Shown here: positions 9,267 through 17,522 of the stretch, in pieces | Numbering within the stretch: the stretch's first letter is position 1 | Layout of the letters: each line of letters begins with the position of its first letter | NCBI GenBank assembly: GCA_014377155.1 | Contig: JACMQD010000483.1 | Span: forward strand, 1 to 17,523 | Reading direction: 5' to 3' | Length of the DNA: 17,523 bases | From: Herminiimonas sp. | Lineage (GTDB): Bacteria; Pseudomonadota; Gammaproteobacteria; Burkholderiales; Burkholderiaceae | Translations under genes and position numbers: made by a program | The notes under the pieces: model-generated | Seen by the model: only the letters and a program-made list of their open reading frames with translations | What the model was told of the DNA's origin: nothing | Databases searched by the model: none

Positions 9267-10310
9267 GTGTCCGATAAACTACTCTACGCCCTCGCCCGCC
9301 CTTTCCTTTTTTCCATCGATCCTGAAGCAGCCCATAACTTGGCGTTGCCCGCTTTGAAACGTGCCGCTGCGATCGGCGCAACCAAGGCGCTGGGCAAACC
9401 AAAGCCTGATCCGCGCCACGTAATGGGCATTACTTTTCCCAATCCGGTAGGGTTGGCAGCAGGCCTGGACAAGGATGGTGCGTATATCGATGGTTTGGCA
9501 TCACTCGGCTTTGGTTTTATCGAAGTCGGCACGGTCACGCCACGTCCCCAGCCGGGCAATCCGAAGCCACGCATGTTCCGTTTGCCGAAAGCCCATGCGA
9601 TTATCAATCGTATGGGCTTCAATAATGGCGGTGTCGACGCTTTCGTGGCCAATGTCCAGGCGTCCCGGTTTTATCAGGATAAAGCCGGCGTACTCGGTCT
9701 TAATATCGGCAAAAATGCCGATACGCCGATCGAACGCGCAGTCGATGACTACGTCGCTTGCCTGGAAAAGGTCTACCCGTTCGCCAGCTATGTGACCGTC
9801 AATATCTCGTCGCCCAACACCAAGAATCTGCGCCAATTGCAAGGCGCGTCAGAACTCGATGCACTGCTCGCGAAGCTGAAGGACACCCAGAATCGGTTGT
9901 CGGACCGCTACAAGCGCTACGTTCCGGTGACATTGAAAATTGCGCCAGACATCGACGGCGACCAGATCAGGATCATCGCCGACGCATTGATGGCCCACAA
10001 GATCGACGCCGTGATAGCGACCAATACCACTACCAGCCGTGATGCTGTGAAAGGTATGCCGCATGGAGAGGAAATGGGTGGTCTTTCAGGCGCGCCGGTG
10101 ACAGCCATGGCGACGCAGGTAATTCGGGCTTTGAAAGCCGAACTCGGCGATGCCTTGCCGATCATCGGCGTTGGCGGCATTCTGTCCGGTCAGGATGCCC
10201 GCGACAAAATGGCGGCCGGCGCTTCTCTGGTACAGATTTATACCGGTTTGATCTACCGAGGCCCGGCGCTCATACGGGAGTGCGCGGCAGCGTTACGCAA
10301 ATCGGGGTAA
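9267..10310 (+). CDS. pyrD: Dihydroorotate dehydrogenase (quinone), class 2
   Basis: PyrD oxidises dihydroorotate to orotate in UMP synthesis and passes electrons to quinone at the inner membrane. The product is 347 aa from the GTG at 9267, giving [23 protein letters not shown], an N-terminal helix pair typical of membrane-associated class 2 enzymes. The FMN/active-site parts are present: [13 protein letters not shown] (59-71), [26 protein letters not shown] (115-120), NISSPNT with the catalytic Ser182, KIAPD, TNTT, and GVGGI (301-305) with [17 protein letters not shown] at 9189 would add 26 non-family residues, so the GTG start is preferred, although no good Shine-Dalgarno site precedes it. 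The 116 bp before it hold no convincing promoter. Confidence 0.95.
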   Translation: MSDKLLYALARPFLFSIDPEAAHNLALPALKRAAAIGATKALGKPKPDPRHVMGITFPNPVGLAAGLDKDGAYIDGLASLGFGFIEVGTVTPRPQPGNPKPRMFRLPKAHAIINRMGFNNGGVDAFVANVQASRFYQDKAGVLGLNIGKNADTPIERAVDDYVACLEKVYPFASYVTVNISSPNTKNLRQLQGASELDALLAKLKDTQNRLSDRYKRYVPVTLKIAPDIDGDQIRIIADALMAHKIDAVIATNTTTSRDAVKGMPHGEEMGGLSGAPVTAMATQVIRALKAELGDALPIIGVGGILSGQDARDKMAAGASLVQIYTGLIYRGPALIRECAAALRKSG

Positions 10311-10346
10311 AGTACAACCGTTGTCAATTTAAAAAACTATTCATCA

Positions 10347-11396
10347 ATGACCATGCAAAAGACCCTTCTCGGTGCAACCGACCTGAACGTTTCCAAAATC
10401 TGTCTCGGCACCATGACCTTTGGCGAGCAGAATACCGAATCCGAAGCACATTCCCAGCTCGACTACGCCCTCGAGCGCGGAATCAATTTCATCGACACAG
10501 CGGAAATGTATCCGGTCATGCCGCGCGCAGAAACGCAGGGCACGACAGAACGCTTCATCGGTACGTGGCTGAAAAAATCCGGTAACCGTCAACACATCAT
10601 CCTAGCAACCAAAGCTGCTGGGCCGTCGCGTAACATGACGTGGGTTCGCAATGGCAATACCGACTTTACACCGGCCAATATCCGTGAAGCCGTCGAGGGC
10701 AACTTGCAACGTTTGCAAACGGATTACATCGACCTCTACCAGCTCCACTGGCCGAGCCGCAATGTACCGATTTTTGGCCAGATCGCATTCAATCCCGCCA
10801 GTGAACGGCCGTGCGTGGCGATCGAGGAGACGCTTGGCGTGCTGAGCGACCTGGTCAAGGAAGGCAAGATCCGGCATATCGGCGTCTCCAACGAATCGGC
10901 GTGGGGCGTGAGCGAATTCATCAAGCAGGCAGAGCAAAAGAATTTGCCCAGGATCGTATCGATTCAGAATGCCTATCACCTCGCCAACCGCAGCTTCGAA
11001 AGCGGCCTCGACGAAACCTGTTTCCGCGAAAATGTCGGCTTGCTGGTATATAGTCCGCTGGCGTTCGGACAACTGACTGCAAAATACCTCGACGATCCGC
11101 AGGCCAAAGGAAGGCTGACGATTTTTCCGCCGTCCTGGAGTCCGCGCTATTTACGTTCCTCAGTCCAGGAAGCGACCCGCCGCTACGCGGCACTGGCACG
11201 CCAGCACGGCATGACGCCGACCCAACTGGCATTGGCGTGGTGCTACTCGCGCTGGTTCGTGGCGTCGACCATTATCGGTGCGACATCACTGGCGCAACTG
11301 AAAGAAAACATCGATGCGTTTTCGCTGACTTTGAATGACGATGTTATCAAGGGCATCAATCTGATTCATTCGGAAATCAGCAATCCGGGGCAATAA
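10347..11396 (+). CDS. tas: Tas-like NADP-dependent aldo/keto reductase
   Basis: The product is a 349-aa TIM-barrel oxidoreductase of the aldo/keto reductase superfamily. The catalytic tetrad is visible as D50 (FIDTAEMY), Y55, K89 (LATKAAGPSR) and H134 (YQLHWPSR). The opening GTMTFGEQNTESEAHSQLDYA, the TAEMYPVMPRAETQGTTE segment and GVSNESAWGV closely resemble, from memory, E. coli Tas, a member of unclear physiological substrate. The ATG at 10347 gives MTMQKTLLG; the ATG two codons later is equally possible. Neither has a clear Shine-Dalgarno sequence. The gene is 36 bp downstream of pyrD on the same strand and is followed by a strong bidirectional terminator, so it may be the last gene of a pyrD transcript. 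Confidence 0.9.
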   Translation: MTMQKTLLGATDLNVSKICLGTMTFGEQNTESEAHSQLDYALERGINFIDTAEMYPVMPRAETQGTTERFIGTWLKKSGNRQHIILATKAAGPSRNMTWVRNGNTDFTPANIREAVEGNLQRLQTDYIDLYQLHWPSRNVPIFGQIAFNPASERPCVAIEETLGVLSDLVKEGKIRHIGVSNESAWGVSEFIKQAEQKNLPRIVSIQNAYHLANRSFESGLDETCFRENVGLLVYSPLAFGQLTAKYLDDPQAKGRLTIFPPSWSPRYLRSSVQEATRRYAALARQHGMTPTQLALAWCYSRWFVASTIIGATSLAQLKENIDAFSLTLNDDVIKGINLIHSEISNPGQ

Positions 11397-11420
11397 TCGT
11401 TTTGTGATGTATATCGTGAT

Positions 11421-11458
11421 AAAAAAAACCGGACCACTTTCGTGAATCCGGTTTTTTT
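11421..11458. terminator. Bidirectional intrinsic terminator between tas and clpA
   Basis: AAAAAAAACCGGA (11421-11433) pairs with TCCGGTTTTTTT (11447-11458) around a 13-nt loop. A-run and T-run flank the CCGGA/TCCGG stem on both sides, so it can end both the tas transcript and the clpSA transcript. Confidence 0.88.
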
Positions 11459-11485
11459 CTACCTGCTAATTACCTGCTTCGAGAC

Positions 11486-13786
11486 TTACTCGACTTCGAC
11501 CGTTTCAGGCGGTGCAGGTGGCGGCGTGACGTCACCCTCTGCAAAGTCAAGCTTGATCTGATCTTTCTCATCGAGATCGACCGTTACCCGACCACCGGAA
11601 ACCAGCTTGCCGAACAAAAGCTCATCTGCCAGCGCCTTGCGAATCATGTCCTGAATCAAGCGGGACATCGGCCGTGCACCCATCAGGGGATCGAAACCCT
11701 TCTTCGCCAAAAACTTGCGAAGGTTTTCGGTAAAGATGGCTTCCACTTTCTTCTCGTGCAACTGCTCTTCCAGTTGCATCAGGAACTTGTCGACCACGCG
11801 CAGTATGACTTCTTCGTCAAGCGCACCGAAACTGATGATCGAGTCGATCCGGTTGCGGAATTCAGGCGTGAACATACGCTTGATATCCGCCATTTCATCA
11901 CCGGCTTCTTTCTTGTCGGTGAAACCGATCGAGCGCTTTTGCAAGCTCTCTGCACCCGCATTGGTGGTCATGATGATGATCACGTTGCGGAAATCCGCCT
12001 TGCGTCCGTTGTTGTCAGTCAGCGTGCCATGGTCCATCACCTGCAGTAGGATATTGAAGATATCCGGATGCGCTTTTTCGATCTCGTCAAGCAGCAACAC
12101 CGCATGCGGCTTTTTGGTAATCGCCTCGGTCAGCAAACCACCCTGGTCGAATCCGACATAACCTGGCGGCGCACCGATCAGACGACTGACCGCATGACGC
12201 TCCATATATTCCGACATGTCGAAGCGGATCAGCTCGATGCCAAGAATGAAGGCAAGCTGCTTCGCCACTTCGGTTTTGCCGACGCCGGTCGGACCTGAAA
12301 ACAGAAACGAGCCGATCGGCTTGTCGGTTTTGCCCAGGCCCGCACGCGCCATTTTGATCGCCGACGCCAGTGCCTCGATCGCCGGCTCTTGCCCGAAAAC
12401 GACATTTTTCAGGTCGCGATCGATAGTCTGCAGCTTGGTGCGGTCATCCTGGTTTACCGACTGCGGCGGGATGCGCGCGATCTTGGCAATGATGTCCTCG
12501 ATCTCGGTCTTGCCAATGGTCTTTTTCTGCTTCGACTTCGGCAGGATCCGTTGCGCTGCGCCGGCCTCATCGATCACATCGATCGCCTTGTCAGGCAAGT
12601 GACGGTCATTGATGAAGCGTGCCGCCAGCTCAGCGGCTGAGGTTAGCGCGGAGGCCGAATACTTGACGCCATGATGCTCTTCGAAGCGCGACTTAAGGCC
12701 ACGCAAGATCTGGATCGTCTGTTCGACGGTCGGCTCGTTGACATCGACCTTCTGGAAACGTCGGGCCAGCGCGTGATCCTTCTCGAACACACCACGATAT
12801 TCCGTAAAAGTAGTCGCTCCGATGCACTTGAGCTGGCCGCTGGCAAGAGCCGGTTTGAGCAGGTTGGATGCATCGAGCGTGCCGCCGGACGCCGAGCCGG
12901 CACCAATGATCGTGTGAATTTCATCGATGAACAGCACGCCATTCGGATTGTCCTTCAGTTGCTTGAGGACTGCCTTCAGTCGTTGCTCGAAGTCGCCACG
13001 ATACTTGGTACCCGCCAGCAATGCGCCCATGTCGAGCGAATACACCACGGCATTTTGCAGGATCTCAGGCACATCGCCCTGCGTCACGCGCCAGGCCAGC
13101 CCCTCGGCGATGGCAGTCTTGCCAACACCGGCCTCGCCCACCAGCAGTGGATTGTTCTTGCGCCGACGGCACAGGGTCTGGATCACGCGCTCGACTTCGG
13201 CTTCCCGGCCGATCAGCGGGTCGATCTTGCCTTCGATCGCCATTTTGTTCAGATTCTGCGTGAACTGGTCGAGGGCACTTTCCTTTTGCTGGCTTTCGGC
13301 CTGTACGTCTTCGGCACCTTCCGGTGCCCGTGCCGACTCAGCCTGCTGATCCTTGCGAACACCATGCGAAATGAAATTGACGACATCAAGCCGGGTTACG
13401 CCCTGCTGATGCAGGTAATAGACTGCATGCGAATCTTTTTCGCCGAAAATCGCTACCAGCACGTTAGCGCCGGTGACTTCTTTTTTGCCGTTCGAGGCCG
13501 ACTGAACGTGCATGATGGCACGCTGGATAACGCGCTGGAATCCCAGCGTCGGCTGCGTGTCGACTTCACTGGCACCCGGCACCGTCGGTGTATTATCACC
13601 AATGAAGTTGGTCAGCGTCTTGCGCAGGTCCTCGATATTGACGGCACAGGCGCGCAGTACTTCGGCTGCCGATGGGTTATCGAGCAGCGCGAGCAGCAAA
13701 TGTTCTACAGTAATGAACTCATGCCGTGCCTGCCTCGCTTCGACAAAAGCCATATGCAAACTAACTTCCAATTCCTGCGCAATCAT
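11486..13786 (-). CDS. clpA: ATP-dependent Clp protease ATP-binding subunit ClpA
   Basis: ClpA is the hexameric AAA+ unfoldase that feeds substrates to ClpP. The product is 766 aa, close to E. coli ClpA (758). Order: Clp-N repeats (about 1-145), a linker, D1 AAA+ with Walker A GEAGVGKT (217-224) and Walker B VLFIDE (284-289), then D2 with Walker A GPTGVGKT (498-505) and Walker B LLLDE (564-568). The ClpP-docking tripeptide IGF is at 620-622. There is no long middle domain as in ClpB. A Pro-rich acidic tail ([13 protein letters not shown]) ends the protein. The start is the ATG at 13784-13786, directly behind GGAGGAAGT; the upstream in-frame ATG at 13804 lies inside clpS. It overlaps clpS by 4 bp (ATGA), so translation is probably coupled. 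Confidence 0.98.
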   Translation of the reverse strand: MIAQELEVSLHMAFVEARQARHEFITVEHLLLALLDNPSAAEVLRACAVNIEDLRKTLTNFIGDNTPTVPGASEVDTQPTLGFQRVIQRAIMHVQSASNGKKEVTGANVLVAIFGEKDSHAVYYLHQQGVTRLDVVNFISHGVRKDQQAESARAPEGAEDVQAESQQKESALDQFTQNLNKMAIEGKIDPLIGREAEVERVIQTLCRRRKNNPLLVGEAGVGKTAIAEGLAWRVTQGDVPEILQNAVVYSLDMGALLAGTKYRGDFEQRLKAVLKQLKDNPNGVLFIDEIHTIIGAGSASGGTLDASNLLKPALASGQLKCIGATTFTEYRGVFEKDHALARRFQKVDVNEPTVEQTIQILRGLKSRFEEHHGVKYSASALTSAAELAARFINDRHLPDKAIDVIDEAGAAQRILPKSKQKKTIGKTEIEDIIAKIARIPPQSVNQDDRTKLQTIDRDLKNVVFGQEPAIEALASAIKMARAGLGKTDKPIGSFLFSGPTGVGKTEVAKQLAFILGIELIRFDMSEYMERHAVSRLIGAPPGYVGFDQGGLLTEAITKKPHAVLLLDEIEKAHPDIFNILLQVMDHGTLTDNNGRKADFRNVIIIMTTNAGAESLQKRSIGFTDKKEAGDEMADIKRMFTPEFRNRIDSIISFGALDEEVILRVVDKFLMQLEEQLHEKKVEAIFTENLRKFLAKKGFDPLMGARPMSRLIQDMIRKALADELLFGKLVSGGRVTVDLDEKDQIKLDFAEGDVTPPPAPPETVEVE

Positions 13787-14091
13787 ACTTCCTCCATCAC
13801 GCATTGCAGGGGGTGACCTGCCTTGCGTGCGTGCGTTAAAACAAGTTCCACCTTAGTGCTCGCAATATCCTTCGGATACACGCCACACATTCCTTTGCCA
13901 TCACGATGCACGGCGAGCATGATCTGCGTCGCCGTCTCGCGGTCCTTATTGAAATATTCCTGAATGATGGCGACGACAAACTCCATCGGCGTGTAATCAT
14001 CATTAAGCAATAAAACCTGATACATCGACGGCGGCTTGAGCTTCTGCTCTTGCCGCGACAGTACCGTACCGTTGTCTTGCTTAGTTGCCAT
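13783..14091 (-). CDS. clpS: ClpS, N-degron adaptor for ClpA
   Basis: ClpS binds proteins that carry N-terminal Leu, Phe, Tyr or Trp and delivers them to ClpA. The product is 102 aa. A flexible N-terminal arm of about 22 residues precedes the core, which contains [16 protein letters not shown] (the NDDYTPM specificity loop) and [16 protein letters not shown], both characteristic. The C-terminus ends QCVMEEV with its stop overlapping the clpA start. No Shine-Dalgarno sequence precedes the ATG, and a -10-like TAGAAT ends only 6 nt before it, which suggests a leaderless message. Confidence 0.97.
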   Translation of the reverse strand: MATKQDNGTVLSRQEQKLKPPSMYQVLLLNDDYTPMEFVVAIIQEYFNKDRETATQIMLAVHRDGKGMCGVYPKDIASTKVELVLTHARKAGHPLQCVMEEV

Positions 14092-14097
14092 ACGTCT

Positions 14098-14125
14098 ATT
14101 CTAATGCGTTGAAGTCGGTGCGCAA
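14098..14125 (-). promoter_or_regulatory. Candidate clpS-clpA promoter placed for a leaderless mRNA
   Basis: On the minus strand TTGCGC (14120-14125), 16 bp, then TAGAAT (14098-14103). The ATG begins 7 nt after the end of the -10 box, exactly where transcription would be expected to start. No Shine-Dalgarno site is present. Confidence 0.5.
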
Positions 14126-14135
14126 TGTTTAATGG

Positions 14136-14145
14136 AGAACGTTCT
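14136..14145. promoter_or_regulatory. AGAACGTTCT palindrome between clpS and csp
   Basis: This is a 10-bp perfect palindrome, about 10 bp upstream of the predicted clpS -35 box. It could be an operator half or chance; no known regulator is assigned. Confidence 0.25.
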
Positions 14146-14268
14146 TTCACGTTCACATCGATAGTACGCGCTTTCTTGATTGAGCGCAGATGACGATGAT
14201 CGATGCTAAATCAAGAGCGGATAGTAACGATTTGCTCAAAATAACTGCCAGGAGGTATCGAAATCGTC

Positions 14269-14297
14269 TTGACTTTTATATTCTTTACGTCAAAAAT
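14269..14297 (+). promoter_or_regulatory. Candidate csp promoter
   Basis: TTGACT (14269-14274) is followed after 17 bp by AAAAAT (14292-14297). A start near 14304 would give a leader of about 128 nt before the csp ATG, the long 5' UTR expected for cold-shock genes. The -10 matches at four of six positions. The AT-rich leader holds an AGGAGGG stretch (14356-14362) and a TAAGC/GCTTA hairpin (14376-14390). Confidence 0.45.
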
Positions 14298-14431
14298 GAA
14301 TTTTATTGCCAAGTGTATCAGTTTTTAATTTGTCAATATGAAGTGAGCAAGTTTTAGGAGGGAGCGGCAATACGCTAAGCTTCTTGCTTATACGGCTCGT
14401 GTGATTAGTCAAAATTTGAAAGATGCTTTTT

Positions 14432-14635
14432 ATGGCAACAGGTACAGTCAAGTGGTTCAACGATTCCAAAGGTTTTGGCTTTATCACTCCGGACGACGGT
14501 GGTGAAGACTTGTTCGCGCACTTTTCCGCGATCCAGATGAACGGCTTTAAAACCCTCAAAGAAGGACAAAAAGTACAGTTCGAAGTCACGCAGGGCCCTA
14601 AAGGCAAGCAAGCTTCCAACATTCAGGCGCCTTGA
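14432..14635 (+). CDS. Cold-shock domain protein (CspA family, CspD-like)
   Basis: A 67-aa single-domain OB-fold protein that binds single-stranded nucleic acid and acts as an RNA chaperone. RNP1 is KGFGFI and RNP2 is DLFAHF, and the aromatic patch (W8, F9, F15, F17, F28, F31) is present. The second half ([19 protein letters not shown], then [10 protein letters not shown]) is closer, from memory, to E. coli CspD than to CspA, and the position divergent from clpS is also that of cspD in E. coli. It lacks the C-terminal extension of E. coli CspD. General betaproteobacterial cold-shock proteins look similar, so no symbol is given. The start chosen is the ATG giving [10 protein letters not shown]; an upstream ATG at 14423 adds three residues. 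The ribosome-binding site is weak. Confidence 0.93.
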   Translation: MATGTVKWFNDSKGFGFITPDDGGEDLFAHFSAIQMNGFKTLKEGQKVQFEVTQGPKGKQASNIQAP

Positions 14636-14655
14636 GGCATCGAGACCGCTTGATT

Positions 14656-14683
14656 AAAAACCCCGCCTCGGCGGGGTTTTTTT
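14656..14683 (+). terminator. Strong intrinsic terminator of csp
   Basis: AAAAACCCCGCC-TC-GGCGGGG followed by seven T forms a GC-rich stem flanked by A and T runs, 21 bp after the csp stop. The A-run makes it potentially active in both directions. Confidence 0.92.
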
Positions 14684-14744
14684 ATGATGCCGACTTTCGC
14701 AGCGCAATCATAGGGGCGGAGTATGGGATGACCTAAACCGGCGC

Positions 14745-14762
14745 TTACGTACTTATACGTAA
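14745..14762. promoter_or_regulatory. TTACGTA dyad upstream of the sensor kinase
   Basis: TTACGTACTTATACGTAA is a perfect 7-4-7 inverted repeat 34 bp before the kinase ATG. It is typical in size of a site for a dimeric regulator such as a NarL/FixJ protein, and the downstream regulator is of that type. No convincing -35/-10 pair was found beside it, so its relation to the promoter is unknown. Confidence 0.45.
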
Positions 14763-14796
14763 TCTGGTTGTGCAAGAATCGCGTTAAAGTGATGTC

Positions 14797-16161
14797 ATGA
14801 AATTAAGGCATAAAATAATTTTGCTTGCCATAACGCCACTGATTCTGGCGTTATGCGCGATTGCACTGGCAGTGCGCCACCAAACCAACCTGTTGGCGCA
14901 ACAGCAGCGTACGTCGGTCGAGGCGGCGTACTTGGCCAGCAAGGAAGCCGAATTAAAGCATTATGTCGCGCTCGGAACGCGCTCGATCGCCCATCTCTAT
15001 GAATCGGGACGCAACGACGCCGCCACACTGAACGAGGCGAAGACGATACTCGCTACGCTCGATTATGGGGACGACGGCTATTTTTTCATCTATGACTTGC
15101 ATGGCACGAACCTCATGCATCCAAGGCAGCCCGATCTAGTCGGAAAAAATCTGTGGGCCATGCGCGATGCGAAAGGCAATCCGACAATCCAGCGATTGAT
15201 CGAGCGCGCCCAATCCGGCGGCGGCCTGGAGCGCTACATGTGGGAAAAGCCGTCGACCCACAAAGTGGCCCCCAAGCACGGCTATGTCGTCATGCTGGAA
15301 AACTGGGGATGGATGCTGGGCACCGGGATTTACCTCGACGACGTCGATGCCGCCCTGACCCGAATCGATGCCCAGAGCTCCGGCAACATCTACAGCACAA
15401 TGCTGTGGATCGCAGGCATCGCCATTGCCAGTGCGCTGGTCATTGCCTTGTCGGGCCTGGCCTTGAACGTCAGTGAATACCGCGTCGCCGATGCAAAACT
15501 CAAAGTGCTGGCCCAGCGCATCGTGCGCACGCAGGAAGAAGAACGTGCGCGTCTGTCGCGCGACCTGCATGACGGCATCAGCCAATGGCTCGTATCGATC
15601 AAGCTACAGGTCGAGTCCGGCATCGCAAAACTGGCCGATTATCCGGGACGTCCGCCGCAGACCGAATCGGCCAAAGCCTCGTTCGATCGTGCAGCGGGCC
15701 AACTCAACGACGTTCTGGGTGAAGTCCGGCGCATATCGCATGACTTGCGGCCTGCCATTTTGGATGACCTCGGCCTGGTCGCTGCACTCGATCATTTGCG
15801 TCACGAATTCAGCGAAAGCACATCGCTGGTCACCTATTTCGAAACCGAAGGCGCTACCGAGCAACTCCACGACGTCGGCAACACCGTTCTGTTTCGCATC
15901 GCGCAGGAAGCACTGACCAACATCAAACGCCATGCCAACGCATCCGAGGTAAAGGTAAGTCTGCTGGGCGACGACAAGACCATCGAACTCGTCATCGAGG
16001 ACAATGGCATTGGGTTCGACGTCGACGGCGTGGCCGGACATCCAAAACGCGGGATCGGACTTCGCAACATGCACGAGCGACTCGAAGCCGTTGGCGGCAA
16101 GCTGCGGTTACTATCTTCCGGCAATGGTACTCGGGTTGTCGCCTCCCTGCCCAGAATCTGA
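14797..16161 (+). CDS. Membrane sensor histidine kinase with Cache domain (HisKA_3 type)
   Basis: The product is 454 aa. It has an N-terminal membrane segment (about 6-26), a periplasmic single-Cache-like domain (about 35-195) with the signature DYGDDGYFFIYDLHGTNLMHP (89-109) and GYVVMLENWGWMLGTGIYLDDV, and a second membrane segment (about 201-223). Behind it come a dimerisation/phosphoacceptor region of the HisKA_3 class (EEERARLSRDLHDG, His258) and an HATPase_c domain with the N box around N375 (EALTNIKRHANA), DNGIGF (402-407) and GIGLRNMHERLEAVGG. Cache domains of this kind bind small molecules such as organic acids or amino acids; the ligand here is not deducible. The ATG is preceded by only a weak AAAGTGA. 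It lies 28 bp upstream of the cognate regulator. Confidence 0.92.
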   Translation: MKLRHKIILLAITPLILALCAIALAVRHQTNLLAQQQRTSVEAAYLASKEAELKHYVALGTRSIAHLYESGRNDAATLNEAKTILATLDYGDDGYFFIYDLHGTNLMHPRQPDLVGKNLWAMRDAKGNPTIQRLIERAQSGGGLERYMWEKPSTHKVAPKHGYVVMLENWGWMLGTGIYLDDVDAALTRIDAQSSGNIYSTMLWIAGIAIASALVIALSGLALNVSEYRVADAKLKVLAQRIVRTQEEERARLSRDLHDGISQWLVSIKLQVESGIAKLADYPGRPPQTESAKASFDRAAGQLNDVLGEVRRISHDLRPAILDDLGLVAALDHLRHEFSESTSLVTYFETEGATEQLHDVGNTVLFRIAQEALTNIKRHANASEVKVSLLGDDKTIELVIEDNGIGFDVDGVAGHPKRGIGLRNMHERLEAVGGKLRLLSSGNGTRVVASLPRI

Positions 16162-16189
16162 ATCCGAAACCGCATCTTAGACCAAACGC

Positions 16190-16822
16190 ATGTCAACTCT
16201 AGCCGTCGTACATATTCTCCTGGTCGATGACCACCCACTGGTGCGCGATGGACTGCGCGCCAGACTGGAAAGCATCCCGCATTTTTCGGTGGTGGCAGAA
16301 GCCGCCAACGCCGATGAAGCACTGAGCCATGCGGCATCGCATGTGATCGACCTGGCACTGATGGATATCAATTTGACCGGCATGAATGGCATCGAGCTGA
16401 CTGCGCACCTACATGAACTTTATCCCGAGATTGCGGTGCTGATGCTGAGCATGCATGACAAGGCGGAGTATGTCGTACAGGCGATCCAGGCGGGCGCCCG
16501 CGGCTATGTTCTCAAGGATGCTCCGGCACTCGATATCATCCGAGCCATCGACACGGTCATGGAAGGCGGCATCTACTACAGCGCCGGCCTGACCAAGCAG
16601 CTTGCACGCCCCTTGTCGACATCGCAGTTGCTCACGCCACGCGAACGCGAGGTCTTGCAACGCATTGCGACCGGCAAATCCAACAAGCATATTGCGCGCG
16701 AGCTCGACCTGAGTGTTCGCACCATCGAAACCCATCGACTTAATATCAAGCGCAAACTCGGCATCGAAGGGCAGGCGGATCTGATCCGCTTTGCGCTGGA
16801 ACAGTTACCCGCAATTCGATAG
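16190..16822 (+). CDS. NarL/FixJ-family response regulator
   Basis: The product is 210 aa with a receiver domain (about 7-120) and a LuxR-type helix-turn-helix (about 147-205). The acidic pocket D13/D14, the phosphoacceptor D59 (LMDINLTGMNG), the switch Ser (LMLSMHD) and Lys (GYVLKDA) are all present. The output domain reads LTPREREVLQRIATGKSNKH, then IARELDLSVRTIETHRLNIK. It should be phosphorylated by the HisKA_3 kinase encoded just upstream, as NarX/NarL-type pairs are, and bind DNA as a dimer. The ATG at 16190 gives MSTLAVVHILLVDDHP, placing the receiver at the expected distance; no clear Shine-Dalgarno sequence is seen. The target genes are unknown; its own operon is one candidate. Confidence 0.95.
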   Translation: MSTLAVVHILLVDDHPLVRDGLRARLESIPHFSVVAEAANADEALSHAASHVIDLALMDINLTGMNGIELTAHLHELYPEIAVLMLSMHDKAEYVVQAIQAGARGYVLKDAPALDIIRAIDTVMEGGIYYSAGLTKQLARPLSTSQLLTPREREVLQRIATGKSNKHIARELDLSVRTIETHRLNIKRKLGIEGQADLIRFALEQLPAIR

Positions 16823-16827
16823 AACGC

Positions 16828-16856
16828 AAAAAAGCCGGATCGAAATCCGGCTTTTT
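16828..16856. terminator. Bidirectional intrinsic terminator between response regulator and icd
   Basis: AAAAAAGCCGGAT-CGAA-ATCCGGCTTTTT forms a 7-bp GCCGGAT/ATCCGGC stem with a CGAA tetraloop and A/T runs on both sides, 5 bp behind the regulator stop and 45 bp behind the convergent icd stop. Confidence 0.9.
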
Positions 16857-16901
16857 CATAACGACACGGACGCCGGCAACGCGTGCCGACGCCGCAGCCA
16901 T

Positions 16902-17522
16902 TTACATGTGTTCGATCATCACATCGCCGAAGCCGGAACACGAAACCTGCGTTGCGCCCTCCATCAACCGTGCGAAATCGTACGTCACTTGTTTCGAATT
17001 AATCGATTTTTCCATCGAACTGATGATCAGGTCTGCCGCTTCGAGCCAGCCCATGTGACGCAACATCATTTCGGCCGACAAAATCAGCGAACCCGGGTTT
17101 ACGTAATCCTTGCCAGCATATTTCGGCGCGGTGCCGTGCGTCGCTTCGAACATGGCAATCGAGTCAGACAGATTGGCGCCCGGCGCAATACCGATACCAC
17201 CGACCTGGGCCGCGAGGGCATCCGAAATGTAATCGCCATTCAGGTTCAGTGTCGCAATGACGCTGTACTCGTTCGGACGCAACAGGATCTGCTGCAGGAA
17301 GGCGTCGGCGATCGAATCCTTGACAACGATGTCCTTGCCTGTTTTCGGATTCTTGAACTTGCACCACGGGCCGCCATCCACCAGTTCCGCGCCGAATTCC
17401 TTTTGTGCCAGCGCATAGGCCCAGTCACGGAATCCGCCTTCGGTATACTTCATGATGTTGCCCTTGTGGACAATAGTCACCGATGGTTTGTCATTATCGA
17501 TCGCATACTGGATCGCCTTGCG
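16902..17522 (-). CDS. icd: NADP-dependent isocitrate dehydrogenase, C-terminal half (partial)
   Basis: The TCA-cycle enzyme that converts isocitrate to 2-oxoglutarate with NADP. The last 206 residues are in the window; the 5' half lies beyond the right edge, and the frame is open to position 17522. The sequence follows E. coli Icd closely: [55 protein letters not shown] with the metal-binding Asp residues, [11 protein letters not shown], and the cofactor segment [20 protein letters not shown] with GTAPKYAG, whose Lys and later Tyr (VTYDFARLM) are those linked to NADP preference. It ends FGDVMIEHM. There is no internal start; the GTG at 17480 is simply a codon in the middle of the gene. Confidence 0.97.
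   Translation of the reverse strand, partial: RKAIQYAIDNDKPSVTIVHKGNIMKYTEGGFRDWAYALAQKEFGAELVDGGPWCKFKNPKTGKDIVVKDSIADAFLQQILLRPNEYSVIATLNLNGDYISDALAAQVGGIGIAPGANLSDSIAMFEATHGTAPKYAGKDYVNPGSLILSAEMMLRHMGWLEAADLIISSMEKSINSKQVTYDFARLMEGATQVSCSGFGDVMIEHM

Noticed and set aside
12671..13816. 381-codon open frame on the plus strand across clpA
   Set aside because: It is fully antisense to clpA, which has complete AAA+ motifs; the translation has no recognisable domain and composition typical of an antisense shadow of a GC-biased gene.
14136..14159. LexA-like arrangement (AGAACGTTCT and GTTC repeats)
   Set aside because: The betaproteobacterial LexA box is CTGT-N8-ACAG, which is absent; the GTTC repeats have the wrong spacing for the alphaproteobacterial type.
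14269..14328. Short leader reading frame (TTG start after AGGAGGT) before csp
   Set aside because: The spacing of 13 nt is too long, the start is TTG, and it overlaps the proposed csp promoter, so it would not be on the csp mRNA.
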